Positions 8,675 through 17,978 are shown, counted from the stretch's first letter. The stretch is 64,000 nt of DNA from Lachnospiraceae bacterium (GCA_900769115.1 CAAGFJ010000096.1:13340-77339); one strand, 5' to 3'. The notes: generated from the sequence alone by a model not told the origin. Program-made: numbers and translations.

Positions 8675-8712
8675 ATAGGGTTGAGACAAACAGATCTCAG
8701 CCCTATCTTTAA
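8675..8712 (+). terminator. Intrinsic terminator after rfbC
   Basis: ATAGGGTTGAGA and TCTCAGCCCTAT form a 12-bp stem (one G-U) with an 8-nt loop, followed by CTTTAATT. The U-tract is weak, so some read-through into mscL is possible. Confidence 0.6.
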
Positions 8713-8738
8713 TTATTATCAAAAGGACTGAATTACAT

Positions 8739-9143
8739 ATGAAGAAATTTATCGAAGAATTCAAAGCGTTTGCACTCAAAGGAAATGTCATGGATATGGC
8801 AGTCGGTGTGATTATTGGTGGTGCGTTTTCCGGAATCGTAACTTCCTTAACCGACAACTTTATCAATCCGATCCTGAAGTTCCTTACAGCCGGAGCCCGC
8901 TATTCCCTACAGGATGTCGGCGGATTTGCCTCTAATTTCTTAAGTGCTGTTGTGAACTTCTTAATTATGGCATTTATCCTCTTCTGTATTATGAAGGCTC
9001 TCAACAAGGCAATGTCATTTGGCAAGAAACCGGAAGTAGAAGTAAAAACCACAAAGATCTGCCCTTATTGCAGATATGAGATTCCGATCGAAGCAACACG
9101 CTGCGGACATTGTACTTCTGAATTGAATGAGCAGGATGCTTAG
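8739..9143 (+). CDS. mscL: Large-conductance mechanosensitive channel with C-terminal zinc ribbon
   Basis: 134 aa. An osmotic emergency valve in the membrane. The N-terminal FKAFALKGNVMDMAVGVIIG and first transmembrane helix are highly typical, with a second membrane segment near residues 67-88 (NFLSAVVNFLIMAFILFCIM). In place of the usual short cytoplasmic helix the C-terminus carries CPYC and CGHC pairs (residues about 107-127), a likely zinc ribbon. It stands alone between rfbC and a bidirectional terminator. Confidence 0.95.
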   Translation: MKKFIEEFKAFALKGNVMDMAVGVIIGGAFSGIVTSLTDNFINPILKFLTAGARYSLQDVGGFASNFLSAVVNFLIMAFILFCIMKALNKAMSFGKKPEVEVKTTKICPYCRYEIPIEATRCGHCTSELNEQDA

Positions 9144-9185
9144 ACTTGGGGCTTTTTTACATCCACGTAGAACTTTCCGCATAAA

Positions 9186-9226
9186 AGAAGATGCCATACA
9201 CTCATCCGGGTATATGGCATCTTTTC
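9186..9226. terminator. Bidirectional terminator between mscL and ddh
   Basis: GATGCCATA and TATGGCATC form a stem, with TTTTCT on the plus side and AGAAGA...TTTT context on the minus side. It lies between convergent genes. Confidence 0.7.
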
Positions 9227-9243
9227 TATCCAAATATATTCGA

Positions 9244-10224
9244 TTACAGCAGATTCTTCCGAAGCTCTGCTCCATCCTTTGCAGAAAGATAAGCCGGCGC
9301 AATATCAAATACCGTCTTGCATCCGGTCTGTCCTTCCTGCTGTAAGCGATAAGCTGCTCTTGCATAAGCAACGATCACACAGGCTGTAAATTCCGGATTG
9401 GAATCCAACTTCAGGCTGTACTCGATCACATGCTTGTTCTCCTGCTCCCAACCTGTCTTACCGGAACGGATCACAAATCCACCATGCGGAATTCCGCTGT
9501 GATTTGCCTTCAATTCCTCTTCACTGATAAAGTGTACCGTTGTATCATAATCAGCAAAATAGTTCGGCATATTCTTAATAGTCTCTTCTACTTTAGCCGC
9601 ATCTGCACCCTCTTCTAAGACAACAAAACATTCTCTGGTGTGCTTCTGTCTGGTTGTAAGTTCCGGATTCTCTCCATTTCTTACTGCCTCTAATGCTGAC
9701 TCAACCGGAATCGTGTACTGCTTACCATCCTTGACACCCTCTACACGGCGAATCGCATCCGAATGACCCTGACTGACACCTTTTCCCCAGAATGTATAAT
9801 CCTTACCATCCGGCAATATACAGTTTGCATACAGACGGTTCAGGGAGAACATACCCGGATCCCAGCCAACAGATATAATTCCAACATGACCATTCTTCTT
9901 TGCCGCTGCATCCACATTCTCAAAATGCTCCGGAATTCTTGCATGGGTATCAAAGCTGTCTACCACATTGAATAGCTCTGCATACTTCGGTGTCTGCTCC
10001 GGCAGATCAGTTGCACTTCCGCCGCAAAGGATCATAACATCGATCTTGTCCTTCCACTGCTCTACATCTGCAATGGAACACACTTTGGCATCCTTTGTTA
10101 AGATGGATACACTCTCCGGTGCACGTCTTGTAAATACAGCTACCAATTCCATATCCGGATTCTGCTTGATCGCACATTCCACACCACGTCCTAAATTACC
10201 ATATCCTAATATTCCAATTCTCAT
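9244..10224 (-). CDS. ddh: meso-Diaminopimelate D-dehydrogenase
   Basis: 326 aa, the normal length. It reductively aminates tetrahydrodipicolinate to meso-DAP with NADPH, a one-step branch of lysine and peptidoglycan precursor synthesis. The start MRIGILGYGNLGRGVE is the nucleotide-binding motif. FTRRAPESV, CGGSATDLPEQTP, SVGWDPGMFSLNRLY and TFWGKGVSQGHSDAIRR are diagnostic. A promoter with 17-bp spacing lies at 10266-10294. The gene stands alone. Confidence 0.96.
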   Translation of the reverse strand: MRIGILGYGNLGRGVECAIKQNPDMELVAVFTRRAPESVSILTKDAKVCSIADVEQWKDKIDVMILCGGSATDLPEQTPKYAELFNVVDSFDTHARIPEHFENVDAAAKKNGHVGIISVGWDPGMFSLNRLYANCILPDGKDYTFWGKGVSQGHSDAIRRVEGVKDGKQYTIPVESALEAVRNGENPELTTRQKHTRECFVVLEEGADAAKVEETIKNMPNYFADYDTTVHFISEEELKANHSGIPHGGFVIRSGKTGWEQENKHVIEYSLKLDSNPEFTACVIVAYARAAYRLQQEGQTGCKTVFDIAPAYLSAKDGAELRKNLL

Positions 10225-10265
10225 TTTACTGCCTCCTGTTTTTATAACATAACCTTCATTTTTTA

Positions 10266-10294
10266 ATTATATTATAAATATACTATCTTGTGAA
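10266..10294 (-). promoter_or_regulatory. ddh promoter
   Basis: Minus strand TTCACA, 17-bp spacer, TATAAT, about 40 bp upstream of the ddh start. Confidence 0.55.
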
Positions 10295-10363
10295 CTACCC
10301 ATTTTTGAAAACCAATTGGCTAAAACGGTGCTATTTTCTTACTCTTCTCTTCGCTGGATCTTC

Positions 10364-11068
10364 TTACTCATATGTAAAGAATCCATCTCCATCCTTTTCA
10401 TTATATAAGCCATAACCCGCAAGTGTATCTGACTTCTGCTGTTCCTCACTCGTGACGCCAGACCGCCAGCTCAAGAAATCCTGTGATAGCTCAGCAACCG
10501 GAGCATCCTTCGTATAGAAATAGAATGTCTCGCCACCGCTGATTCCATACGCATCACTTGGCACATAACGAACTCCGTCTTCTATTTTTTCTTCCTTCTC
10601 CTCGACATTCACATTAGAAAGTGTCATAGAATAGGTATAATCATTTACTTTCTTGATGTTACTAAACTGTCCGGTAAATGTTGCCACATAAATGCTGCCA
10701 TTTGGATAATCATCTCCACTCTCACCCATCTCAGAATCATGATAACTGCCGCTAAAGGAGCCATCCGGATTCAGCTTAAGCTCCGTCGACCAGGCACCTG
10801 CTCCACTTGCAAATATCATATCAATCGCCTCACTGATTGGCAATGTTGTCGAAGCTGCTGCTTCGCTTGCATCCTGCGTTGCTGCCTCTGTTGCTTCTGT
10901 GGTCGTTGCCTCCGTTGTTGTTGCCTCGGTCGTTGTGCTCTCTGTTGTTGCTTCCGTCGTTGTCATCTCCTGTGTTGTCTCTGTTGTCGGCTGTGTATTA
11001 TCTCCACATCCCCACAGACAACCTGCGCATAACATTGCACCGATCATCCATGTTGCTTTTTTCTTCAT
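10364..11068 (-). CDS. Exported lipoprotein with Thr/Glu linker, unknown function
   Basis: 234 aa. The ATG at 11068 is preferred because GAGGAG lies 8 nt upstream; a GTG at 11077 would touch the ribosome site. A lipoprotein signal peptide ends in a lipobox near CLWGC, followed by a spacer rich in TTEATTTEAT repeats (about residues 27-65) and an Asp/Ser/Tyr-rich globular domain with DGSFSGSYHDSEMGESG and GETFYFYTKD. I do not recognise the domain. It is downstream of two other exported proteins with the same kind of linker and is probably anchored to the outer face of the membrane. Confidence 0.85.
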   Translation of the reverse strand: MKKKATWMIGAMLCAGCLWGCGDNTQPTTETTQEMTTTEATTESTTTEATTTEATTTEATEAATQDASEAAASTTLPISEAIDMIFASGAGAWSTELKLNPDGSFSGSYHDSEMGESGDDYPNGSIYVATFTGQFSNIKKVNDYTYSMTLSNVNVEEKEEKIEDGVRYVPSDAYGISGGETFYFYTKDAPVAELSQDFLSWRSGVTSEEQQKSDTLAGYGLYNEKDGDGFFTYE

Positions 11069-11167
11069 ACTGTTCACTCCTCTTTACTGATATATCGTAT
11101 CTCTGCTATAACACAATCTTATTCTTTTAAATCAATAATTTTCTTAAAATCCACATTAGCGTACGTG

Positions 11168-12454
11168 CTATGGATTACAGTTCTTACAAGGTTCATACCC
11201 TTGTTCAATCAAAGCCTCCCGCGACTGCGTTGACACGACCTTATTCGTCTCCGACATTCGTTTCACACTGGCACACGTTGGGCGATGGAATTTCTTCGTA
11301 TTTGCATTCAAAATATAATCACCCTGTTCTGCACTGCCATCTGATGTATCCGTTGCCACACCATTGTTATCTACATTATCCGTATCAACCGAACCTGTCC
11401 CTTCCGGTCGGCTGCCTTTCGCACTTCCCGTCGGCTCACCCGCCTGCCAGCTCTCGGAAGGACTTGCATTCCATGTGATCGTACTGCCATCCGATGTTGC
11501 CACGATCGTACCCTGTTCATCGGTACGGAACACCTTGACTCCCATTGCCCGCAATTGATTCAACACACCCGCTCTCGGATGCCCATAGGAATTGCCTTCC
11601 CCACAACTGATCACGCAGTATGTCGGATGAACCGCCGTCAAAAAATCTTCTGTATTGGCCGTATCTGCACCATGATGTGCCGCCTTAAAGACATCTGATT
11701 GTACCGTCAATCCACTCGCCAACATATCCTGTTCTGCTGCCTTTTCCGCATCTCCGGTAAATAAAAAAGAGGTATCGCCAAATGTCAATCGGAACGCAAG
11801 CGAATAGTCATTCGTATTATCTCCATAATTCTTATTGGTATCCGTAAGAATCTGAAACTGCGCCTTACCAAGTGAATAGATCTCGCCCTGTTTCGGTGTA
11901 ACCACCTGTTGTTCCCGCTGCCCGATCGTCCGGATCAATTCCTCATACGTCTTTGTGTCACTTGCACATGCCGGAAGCATGACCGTATCACAATCGATCT
12001 TATAAAGAACGACATCCATTCCGCCAATGTGGTCCGCATCCGGATGCGTTCCAACTGCATACGTTAAATGATCCACATTCTGATGCAGCAGATAGGACCA
12101 CACCGTCGTTCCTTTGTTATTATTGCCGGCATCGATCAACATACTCTGATCTCCCTGCCGGATAAGAATGGAATCCCCCTGTCCGACATCGATGTAATGC
12201 ACCTCTAATGTATCACCATCTTCCAACGAATTCTCATCAGCGCTTCCGTAATTTCCTATCTGTTCATCTGTCTCAAGCCCAGCAGCGGCATTTTCCTGCA
12301 CATTACCGTTATCCTGTACTTCGCTGTTTTCATCTGCCATTGTTGTTATGGTTGTGCTTTCCTGTGTTGTCACACCCTCATCCACAGAACACCCCACAAG
12401 ACAGCCACACCAACTCATGATCAAAAATAAGATCGTCCATAATTTCTTATTCAT
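11168..12454 (-). CDS. ComEC/Rec2-like metallo-beta-lactamase lipoprotein with Ada-like zinc tail
   Basis: 428 aa. A lipoprotein signal peptide (CGCLVGCS lipobox near residue 22) and a Thr/Glu/Asn spacer are followed, at about 85-315, by a ComEC-type MBL domain: LEVHYIDVGQGDSILIR, the metal motif THPDADHIGGM, FLFTGDAEKAAE and KAAHHGADTANT. There is no ComEC channel domain, so it is probably an extracellular phosphodiesterase or nuclease. The last 50 residues hold FHRPTCASVKRM and GYEPCKNCNP, the pattern of the small Ada-like metal-binding domain often attached to secreted nucleases. Substrate unknown; DNA is the likeliest. Confidence 0.88.
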   Translation of the reverse strand: MNKKLWTILFLIMSWCGCLVGCSVDEGVTTQESTTITTMADENSEVQDNGNVQENAAAGLETDEQIGNYGSADENSLEDGDTLEVHYIDVGQGDSILIRQGDQSMLIDAGNNNKGTTVWSYLLHQNVDHLTYAVGTHPDADHIGGMDVVLYKIDCDTVMLPACASDTKTYEELIRTIGQREQQVVTPKQGEIYSLGKAQFQILTDTNKNYGDNTNDYSLAFRLTFGDTSFLFTGDAEKAAEQDMLASGLTVQSDVFKAAHHGADTANTEDFLTAVHPTYCVISCGEGNSYGHPRAGVLNQLRAMGVKVFRTDEQGTIVATSDGSTITWNASPSESWQAGEPTGSAKGSRPEGTGSVDTDNVDNNGVATDTSDGSAEQGDYILNANTKKFHRPTCASVKRMSETNKVVSTQSREALIEQGYEPCKNCNP

Positions 12455-12560
12455 TTCTTCTATCTCCCATTATTAAAATATCCCATTACCAGATCGAGGC
12501 GAATCAATATAACATATCACAATTCCTGTTATATCAATTCACCTCTCATGATTGCTGCTA

Positions 12561-13640
12561 TCAGTATGGGAAGTTCGCTGCCCCATTTACCGGTGTTCCT
12601 GTCGTATTCATTGAGATTCCGGTATCAATCAGTACATGCCCATAGAAGTCTGTCACCCGGAATGTAAATGGTCCTGCTCCCATTCCCGATGCCGCCGTAA
12701 AATAATTATATTCCTGTCGTGGCAGCTCGACATATGCGTTCTTCGCTGTATCAAAATATTCTAATTTCTTAATCGGATACCGGTGATTGCGCACCTGCAC
12801 TTCCGCCCAATACTGGGAGCTTGTCGGTTTGAACACATACTGAATCGGCTCCGTTGTCGGAAGCGGAACGATCTTCCAGGAGATCTTCATTCTTCCGGTC
12901 ACAAGTGGTTCGATCTGCTGAAAAGTCTTTCTCGTCAGATCAATATCTCCCTTCTTTCCTTCTGGCAGACGATCTGTAATCACAACATTGACCTTATCCC
13001 CGTCCTTATCCGTAATCTCAATATAGGCACCTGCTAACCCATTCATATAATCCTCATTGTTCATTGCTGCTGTATAATATGTATTTTCCATGTAATCAAT
13101 ATTGGCTGCACCACCGGATTCCCGATCATAATAAGTTCCCTCACCGGTATGTACCTGATCTAAAGAATACTCTCCCGCGTCCTGATTCTTCGTATCCTCA
13201 CTTGGTGCAGCGGAAGTATTATTCTTTTCATCGGAAGGTTTCTCTGCTGTGTTCTGACCTTGTTCGGTCGTCTTCTCTGTAGTTGCCTTTTCCGTTGTCG
13301 CTTCGGTTGTCTTTTCAATCAATTCCTCATCCGTAGGTATGATAATACTGATTACAGTAATCTTACAACGATATTTCTTCTTTCCAATCTTCGCCGTAAT
13401 CGTCGTTTTCCCAGCCTTTTTTGCCCGTACTTTTCCTTTCTGATTGACTGTTGCAACCTTCTTATTACCGCTAGACCACTTCGCTTTCTTCCGGCTTCCT
13501 TTTACCTTCAGGGTAACCTTCTGCCCAACTGATATCGTAAGCTTTGTCTTAGTTAACCGAGTCTTTGCCTGTGCTGGCTGCCCACTCAATCCTACGACAC
13601 ATAGCAGTATTACCAATACACCATATAAAAATCTTCTCAT
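12561..13640 (-). CDS. Secreted bacterial expansin with N-terminal Ig-like domain
   Basis: 359 aa. Signal peptide (about 1-25), then a BIG_2-type Ig domain at 28-98 (TKLTISVGQKVTLKVKGSRK, VNQKGKVRAKKAGKTTITAK), a Thr/Glu/Lys-rich linker to about 160, and an expansin module. Expansin domain 1 shows GEGTYYDRESGGAANI and VVITDRLPEGKKGDIDLT, with the conserved Asp of the double-psi barrel. Domain 2 (CBM63-like) shows WAEVQVRNHRYPIKKLEY and GMGAGPFTFRVTDFYGH. Expansins loosen plant cell-wall polysaccharide non-hydrolytically. It sits beside the alpha-galactoside locus, consistent with a plant-fibre habit. Confidence 0.88.
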   Translation of the reverse strand: MRRFLYGVLVILLCVVGLSGQPAQAKTRLTKTKLTISVGQKVTLKVKGSRKKAKWSSGNKKVATVNQKGKVRAKKAGKTTITAKIGKKKYRCKITVISIIIPTDEELIEKTTEATTEKATTEKTTEQGQNTAEKPSDEKNNTSAAPSEDTKNQDAGEYSLDQVHTGEGTYYDRESGGAANIDYMENTYYTAAMNNEDYMNGLAGAYIEITDKDGDKVNVVITDRLPEGKKGDIDLTRKTFQQIEPLVTGRMKISWKIVPLPTTEPIQYVFKPTSSQYWAEVQVRNHRYPIKKLEYFDTAKNAYVELPRQEYNYFTAASGMGAGPFTFRVTDFYGHVLIDTGISMNTTGTPVNGAANFPY

Positions 13641-13728
13641 CCTGCACCCCCATATTTTCTTTCATTATGCGTCCATCCTGTTATACCAGAAGTTCTCCTG
13701 CTTTATAGGAACATTTTATATAAGATTC

Positions 13729-13757
13729 ATTATACCTTTCCATTTCTCTTGTGTAAA
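13729..13757 (-). promoter_or_regulatory. Expansin promoter
   Basis: Minus strand TTTACA, 17-bp spacer, TATAAT, about 85 bp upstream of the expansin start. Confidence 0.55.
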
Positions 13758-13804
13758 TAATATTATACGCAGTTCATAATCCGGACAAATCGCTGTGTTC
13801 TTTT

Positions 13805-15640
13805 TTATTCACAATTTCCGCACCAAAGGAACTCATATCCTTTTAATCTTACATTTTTTAATTCCACCCTTTCACTCGTCAACAGATTACGATACACCCC
13901 TGCTTCCTGCATCCACGCTGTCTTCTCCTGCCCGCTGAAGTTGAATATTCCAAAGAATCTTCTCCCCTTATATTCCCGCAATATGCAAAGGATACTGTCA
14001 TCATGTACGTCATATGTATACATATCTGCATCTTTATCAAATGTTATCTCCTGTCTGCGAATCTTTTCTAACCTGTCAAGTGTCTGAAATATTTTCCCTT
14101 GTACAGTTGCAAAATCGTTCTTCTTTCTTACAAGATTCCACAGAAATTTCCCACGGTGTATATACCTTGAATCGATACATTTTTCAGGATCCTTTTTATA
14201 ATTATAATCATTCACCTGCCCCAATTCATCGCCGCTGTATAACATTGGTATTCCAGACTGTGCCAACATATATGCATGCAGCATAATATCCTCTCCGATC
14301 GCTGTCTCCATAGCTTTTTCATCCTGTTCAAATCCAGCCTTTTCAATTCCACACATCGATGCAGTTGTCCCACAAAAACGTGCATCCTGTGTTATTGGAT
14401 CATCATTATATAGTTCCCCACGACTCACACTTCCCTGAATTTTTCCTGTAAAATAATCATTCAGATAACGCTTATGTGGAACTTCTTCTATTCCCCACTG
14501 CTTCATTTTCTCATAATCCAATCCCCATCCGATATCATCATGGCAGCGTAGATAATTTAAAAATACATATTGCTTCGGCAGCCCATTCACAATATCCAGC
14601 TGCTTTTTCAACAGTCTGATATCGCTTGTTGCTATACTATTCCAGGTCGTTGCCATGGTTGTCACATTATAAAGCATATGACATTCCGGTTTTTCTACCG
14701 TACCAAAATATGGCACTACCTTTTCCGGCTCCATCACAACTTCGCCAAGAAGCAAAACACCCGGGCATACTATTTCCGCTATCATGCGCATCATACGGAC
14801 AATTGTATGCACCTGTTTCAGATTTCTACAACTGCTTCCAAGTTCTTTCCAGATATATGGTACTGCATCAATTCTTACAACATCTATTCCCTGATTTGCC
14901 AGATACAGAAAGTTATACATCATCTCATTAAACACTCTCGGATTACGATAATTCAAATCCCACTGATAGGGATAAAATGTTGTCATCACATAATGACCTA
15001 TCTCCGGAAGGTAAGTAAAATTCCCCGGTGCTGTTGTCGGAAACACCTGTGGTACCTTCTCTTCATACTTTTTCGGTATCTCATCACTGTCATAGAAGAA
15101 ATATCTGCTCATATATTCTCCCTCTCCGGCTCTGGCACGTTTTGCCCATTCATGATCTTCCGAAGTATGATTCATGACAAAGTCCATACACACATTGATT
15201 CCTTCTTCATGACACTTTTCTGCCAGTTCTGCAAGATCCTTCATCGTCCCCAGATCCGGACGCACCTTGCGAAAATCACTCACCGCATAACCTCCATCCG
15301 ATCTTCCTTTTGGTGTATCCAGAAATGGCATCAGGTGCAGGCAATTGATATTGCATTCTTTCAGATACGGAATTTTTTCTTTTACACCCCTCATATTTCC
15401 CGCAAAATTATCTATATAAAGCATCATGCCAAGCATATCTTTCCCATGATACCAATCGGCTTCGTTCTCTCTTTTCAGATCTCTTTCTTTTAACTTTTTA
15501 TTGCGGCATTTATAATACTCATACATCTGCGAACACAATTCCGCAAACATATCATCATTCTGATAAAGTTCCATGTAAAGCCACCTGAGTTCATCGTGAT
15601 GTTTTTCTAATCTATGCTGAAAGATACTATCTTTTTTCAT
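13805..15640 (-). CDS. Amylosucrase-like GH13 glycosidase
   Basis: 611 aa, close to amylosucrase length. The N-terminal helical segment (LYQNDDMFAEL, then DWYHGKDMLGMMLYIDNFAG) and a GH13 barrel match the amylosucrase/sucrose hydrolase branch. Conserved regions are DFVMNHT, VVRIDAV with nucleophile D258, LLGEV with acid/base E300, and RCHDDIGW. No signal peptide, so it acts in the cytoplasm. It follows the alpha-galactosidase in a raffinose-type locus; sucrose released from raffinose would be its natural substrate. Whether it polymerises glucose or hydrolyses sucrose cannot be decided from sequence. A terminator lies between the two genes, so it may be partly independent. Confidence 0.85.
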   Translation of the reverse strand: MKKDSIFQHRLEKHHDELRWLYMELYQNDDMFAELCSQMYEYYKCRNKKLKERDLKRENEADWYHGKDMLGMMLYIDNFAGNMRGVKEKIPYLKECNINCLHLMPFLDTPKGRSDGGYAVSDFRKVRPDLGTMKDLAELAEKCHEEGINVCMDFVMNHTSEDHEWAKRARAGEGEYMSRYFFYDSDEIPKKYEEKVPQVFPTTAPGNFTYLPEIGHYVMTTFYPYQWDLNYRNPRVFNEMMYNFLYLANQGIDVVRIDAVPYIWKELGSSCRNLKQVHTIVRMMRMIAEIVCPGVLLLGEVVMEPEKVVPYFGTVEKPECHMLYNVTTMATTWNSIATSDIRLLKKQLDIVNGLPKQYVFLNYLRCHDDIGWGLDYEKMKQWGIEEVPHKRYLNDYFTGKIQGSVSRGELYNDDPITQDARFCGTTASMCGIEKAGFEQDEKAMETAIGEDIMLHAYMLAQSGIPMLYSGDELGQVNDYNYKKDPEKCIDSRYIHRGKFLWNLVRKKNDFATVQGKIFQTLDRLEKIRRQEITFDKDADMYTYDVHDDSILCILREYKGRRFFGIFNFSGQEKTAWMQEAGVYRNLLTSERVELKNVRLKGYEFLWCGNCE

Positions 15641-15684
15641 TTCTCTTTTTCCTCTCTTCCTTTAACCAATCTTCCTGCTTATTG

Positions 15685-15732
15685 TATTAAAAATGCAGAA
15701 GAAACCGCTTATTAACAACTCCTCCTGCATTT
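15685..15732 (-). terminator. Terminator downstream of the alpha-galactosidase gene
   Basis: Minus strand AAATGCAGGAG pairs with CTTCTGCATTT (one mismatch) and runs into TTTTTAAT. It lies 16 bp beyond the alpha-galactosidase stop. Confidence 0.6.
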
Positions 15733-15747
15733 ACAGATTCTTATATT

Positions 15748-17934
15748 CTACTCTTCTGCCACCAGATGCATCTGATATGCCTTGAATTCTCCCATCTCTA
15801 CAGGCATCGGGATTCCTGCTTCCATAAGTGCTGCACCATTATAAATCTTGCCTGTTTCTGTATCACGATAAAATGCACTGCATTTCAGTCCCTGAAGATT
15901 TACATAATTCACAGTCATATTTCCATGGATTTCCTGCATCACTACATTCAGAAGTGCTTCTTTCTGATCTTCCGATACAAATGCCCAGGCTGCATATTTC
16001 TCCTTCGCCGGATCAGACAACCGATAGTACAGCCCCGTCTGAATCAGTGGTGCGAACTTTCGATATTCTTCTACCTGTAACCGGATCTCTTCCTTCTCTT
16101 CTTCAGAAAGTTTTCCAAGATTCAGTTCATAACCAAATGTTCCGGCCATTGCTGTCACACCTCTGGTATGCAAAGATATAATTCTTCCTGTCTGATGATT
16201 CGGCACTGCCGATACATGCGAACCTACAGCAGATATCGGATAGCCGAACGATGTACCATACTGAATCTGCATTCTGTCCAATGCATCCGTATTATCACTG
16301 CACCAGATCTGCGGGGTATAATACATCATTCCTGCATCAAATCTTCCTCCACCGCCACTGCATCCTTCGATCAGCAGATCCGGATATCTGGTCACGATTC
16401 TTTCCAGAAAATCATACAGGCCAAGCACATAATCATACATAACCCTGCCCTGATCTTTCGTCCCTCTTGAAAACACATCCATCAGACTGCGGTTCATATC
16501 CCATTTCACATACTCAATATTTCCCTGATCCAGAACTTTACAGATTTGATCAAATATATAATCTACAACGTCCTTTCTTGAAAAATCTAACACCAATTGG
16601 TTTCTTCCACGAACCGGATTTCTTCCCGGAATAGTAAGTGCCCAGTCCGGATGTTCTCTGTACAGATCACTGTCTTCTGAAATCATCTCCGGCTCTATCC
16701 AAATTCCAAATTTTACACCCAGATCATTGATCTTCTGTATCAAATTTCCAAGTGTTCCGCCAAGCTTCTCCTCATTGACAAACCAGTCCCCGAGACCGCT
16801 GTTATCATCTTCACGTTTTCCAAACCATCCATCATCCAGCACCAGCATATCAATGCCAACATTCTTTGCTTCTTTTGCCAGTTCATATAATGTATCACCA
16901 TCAAAATCAAAGTATGCTGCTTCCCAGCTATTCACCAGAACCGGACGGGTACTTTCTTTATATTTTCCTCTGCAGATATGCTGTCTGATACATCGGTGCA
17001 GATTCTGCGAAAGCTGATTCATTCCTTTTCCCGAGAACGACAGAATCACTTCTGGTGTGTAAAACTCTTCTCCATCCTCAAGCGGATACGAGAACATCTC
17101 ATCCTGCAGGCCAAGAAGTGCACGGGTCTGATCAAACTGGTCTTTCAATGCCTCTCCCTTAAAATTTCCACTATATACAAATGACATTGCATAACAGTTT
17201 CCTTCCCTGTCTGTCGTATGTTCCTCTGCCAATATCATCATCGGATTGTACTGATGACTTGATGTCCCTCTTACACTTCCGATTACATGGCTTCCGTGTG
17301 CAATCTGTTCTCTCTGCATGGTTCTTTCCATCGCATGTCTTCCATAGAATGTCAGAAGATCATATTTGCCATGAACAAAATCAAGACACGCAGACTGTGC
17401 TTTCCGGATAACAATCTTTCCATTGCCATGATAAGCAATCTTTGCACTTCTGGTGATCACATCATAGTCCGGAAGCACCCCATACAGAAGTGTCACCTCT
17501 ACTCCTGTAACCATATCTTCCATTGTAATCTCAAGCGTCTGACTTTCCGTTTCATCCGCATAGACTGCAGGAAGTCCTGGTATTTTATATTTCCCATTAG
17601 AAATACGATGCGAACGATATCTGAGATCACACGCTGTACTTCCATCCGCATTCTCAATAATCAAAGCTGTACTTCTATAATCCCCTGTTCCATAACTTGG
17701 ATACTCCTGCGGAAGTGCATCCATTGAATAGGTTCTATCACTTCCTGCATCATATGGATTTCCAGAAAACCCTCTGTCATAATATGTCAGAAGATAATCC
17801 ATACAGCTTCCATCTGTCTTCTTTCCATAGTAAAGATGAAGAAGGAATCCAAAACGATCCACCTGCATCTGATACGTTGTATTTTGAGTCTGTATTGTAA
17901 ATGTCTTGTCTGCTTCACAGTAAACAATTCCCAT
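15748..17934 (-). CDS. aga: Alpha-galactosidase, GH36
   Basis: 728 aa, the typical GH36 length, no signal peptide. It hydrolyses terminal alpha-1,6-galactose from melibiose and raffinose-family sugars in the cytoplasm. Signature segments are WEAAYFDFDGDTLYELAKEA, LDDGWFGKR, KWDMNRSLMDV with predicted nucleophile D479, and WCSDNTDALDRMQ with predicted acid/base D547; these positions agree with characterised family members. It follows the ABC permease genes closely, so the imported sugar is probably an alpha-galactoside. Confidence 0.96.
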   Translation of the reverse strand: MGIVYCEADKTFTIQTQNTTYQMQVDRFGFLLHLYYGKKTDGSCMDYLLTYYDRGFSGNPYDAGSDRTYSMDALPQEYPSYGTGDYRSTALIIENADGSTACDLRYRSHRISNGKYKIPGLPAVYADETESQTLEITMEDMVTGVEVTLLYGVLPDYDVITRSAKIAYHGNGKIVIRKAQSACLDFVHGKYDLLTFYGRHAMERTMQREQIAHGSHVIGSVRGTSSHQYNPMMILAEEHTTDREGNCYAMSFVYSGNFKGEALKDQFDQTRALLGLQDEMFSYPLEDGEEFYTPEVILSFSGKGMNQLSQNLHRCIRQHICRGKYKESTRPVLVNSWEAAYFDFDGDTLYELAKEAKNVGIDMLVLDDGWFGKREDDNSGLGDWFVNEEKLGGTLGNLIQKINDLGVKFGIWIEPEMISEDSDLYREHPDWALTIPGRNPVRGRNQLVLDFSRKDVVDYIFDQICKVLDQGNIEYVKWDMNRSLMDVFSRGTKDQGRVMYDYVLGLYDFLERIVTRYPDLLIEGCSGGGGRFDAGMMYYTPQIWCSDNTDALDRMQIQYGTSFGYPISAVGSHVSAVPNHQTGRIISLHTRGVTAMAGTFGYELNLGKLSEEEKEEIRLQVEEYRKFAPLIQTGLYYRLSDPAKEKYAAWAFVSEDQKEALLNVVMQEIHGNMTVNYVNLQGLKCSAFYRDTETGKIYNGAALMEAGIPMPVEMGEFKAYQMHLVAEE

Positions 17935-17978
17935 TGTTTTATCTCCTTTTTATGCCTCAAATTTTATTTGCTTTTTTA

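Noticed and set aside
10860..10990. Short tandem repeats as a CRISPR or satellite array
   Set aside because: The repetition encodes a Thr/Glu linker in frame inside the lipoprotein gene; there are no spacers.
14022..14036. Palindrome ATATGTATACATAT as another operator of the pfl type
   Set aside because: It lies inside the coding sequence of the amylosucrase-like gene, far from any start, so it is more likely chance.
14570..15493. Plus-strand open frame of 307 codons
   Set aside because: Antisense to the amylosucrase-like gene, which has complete catalytic motifs. The plus frame has odd composition (His, Cys, Ile) and no ribosome site.
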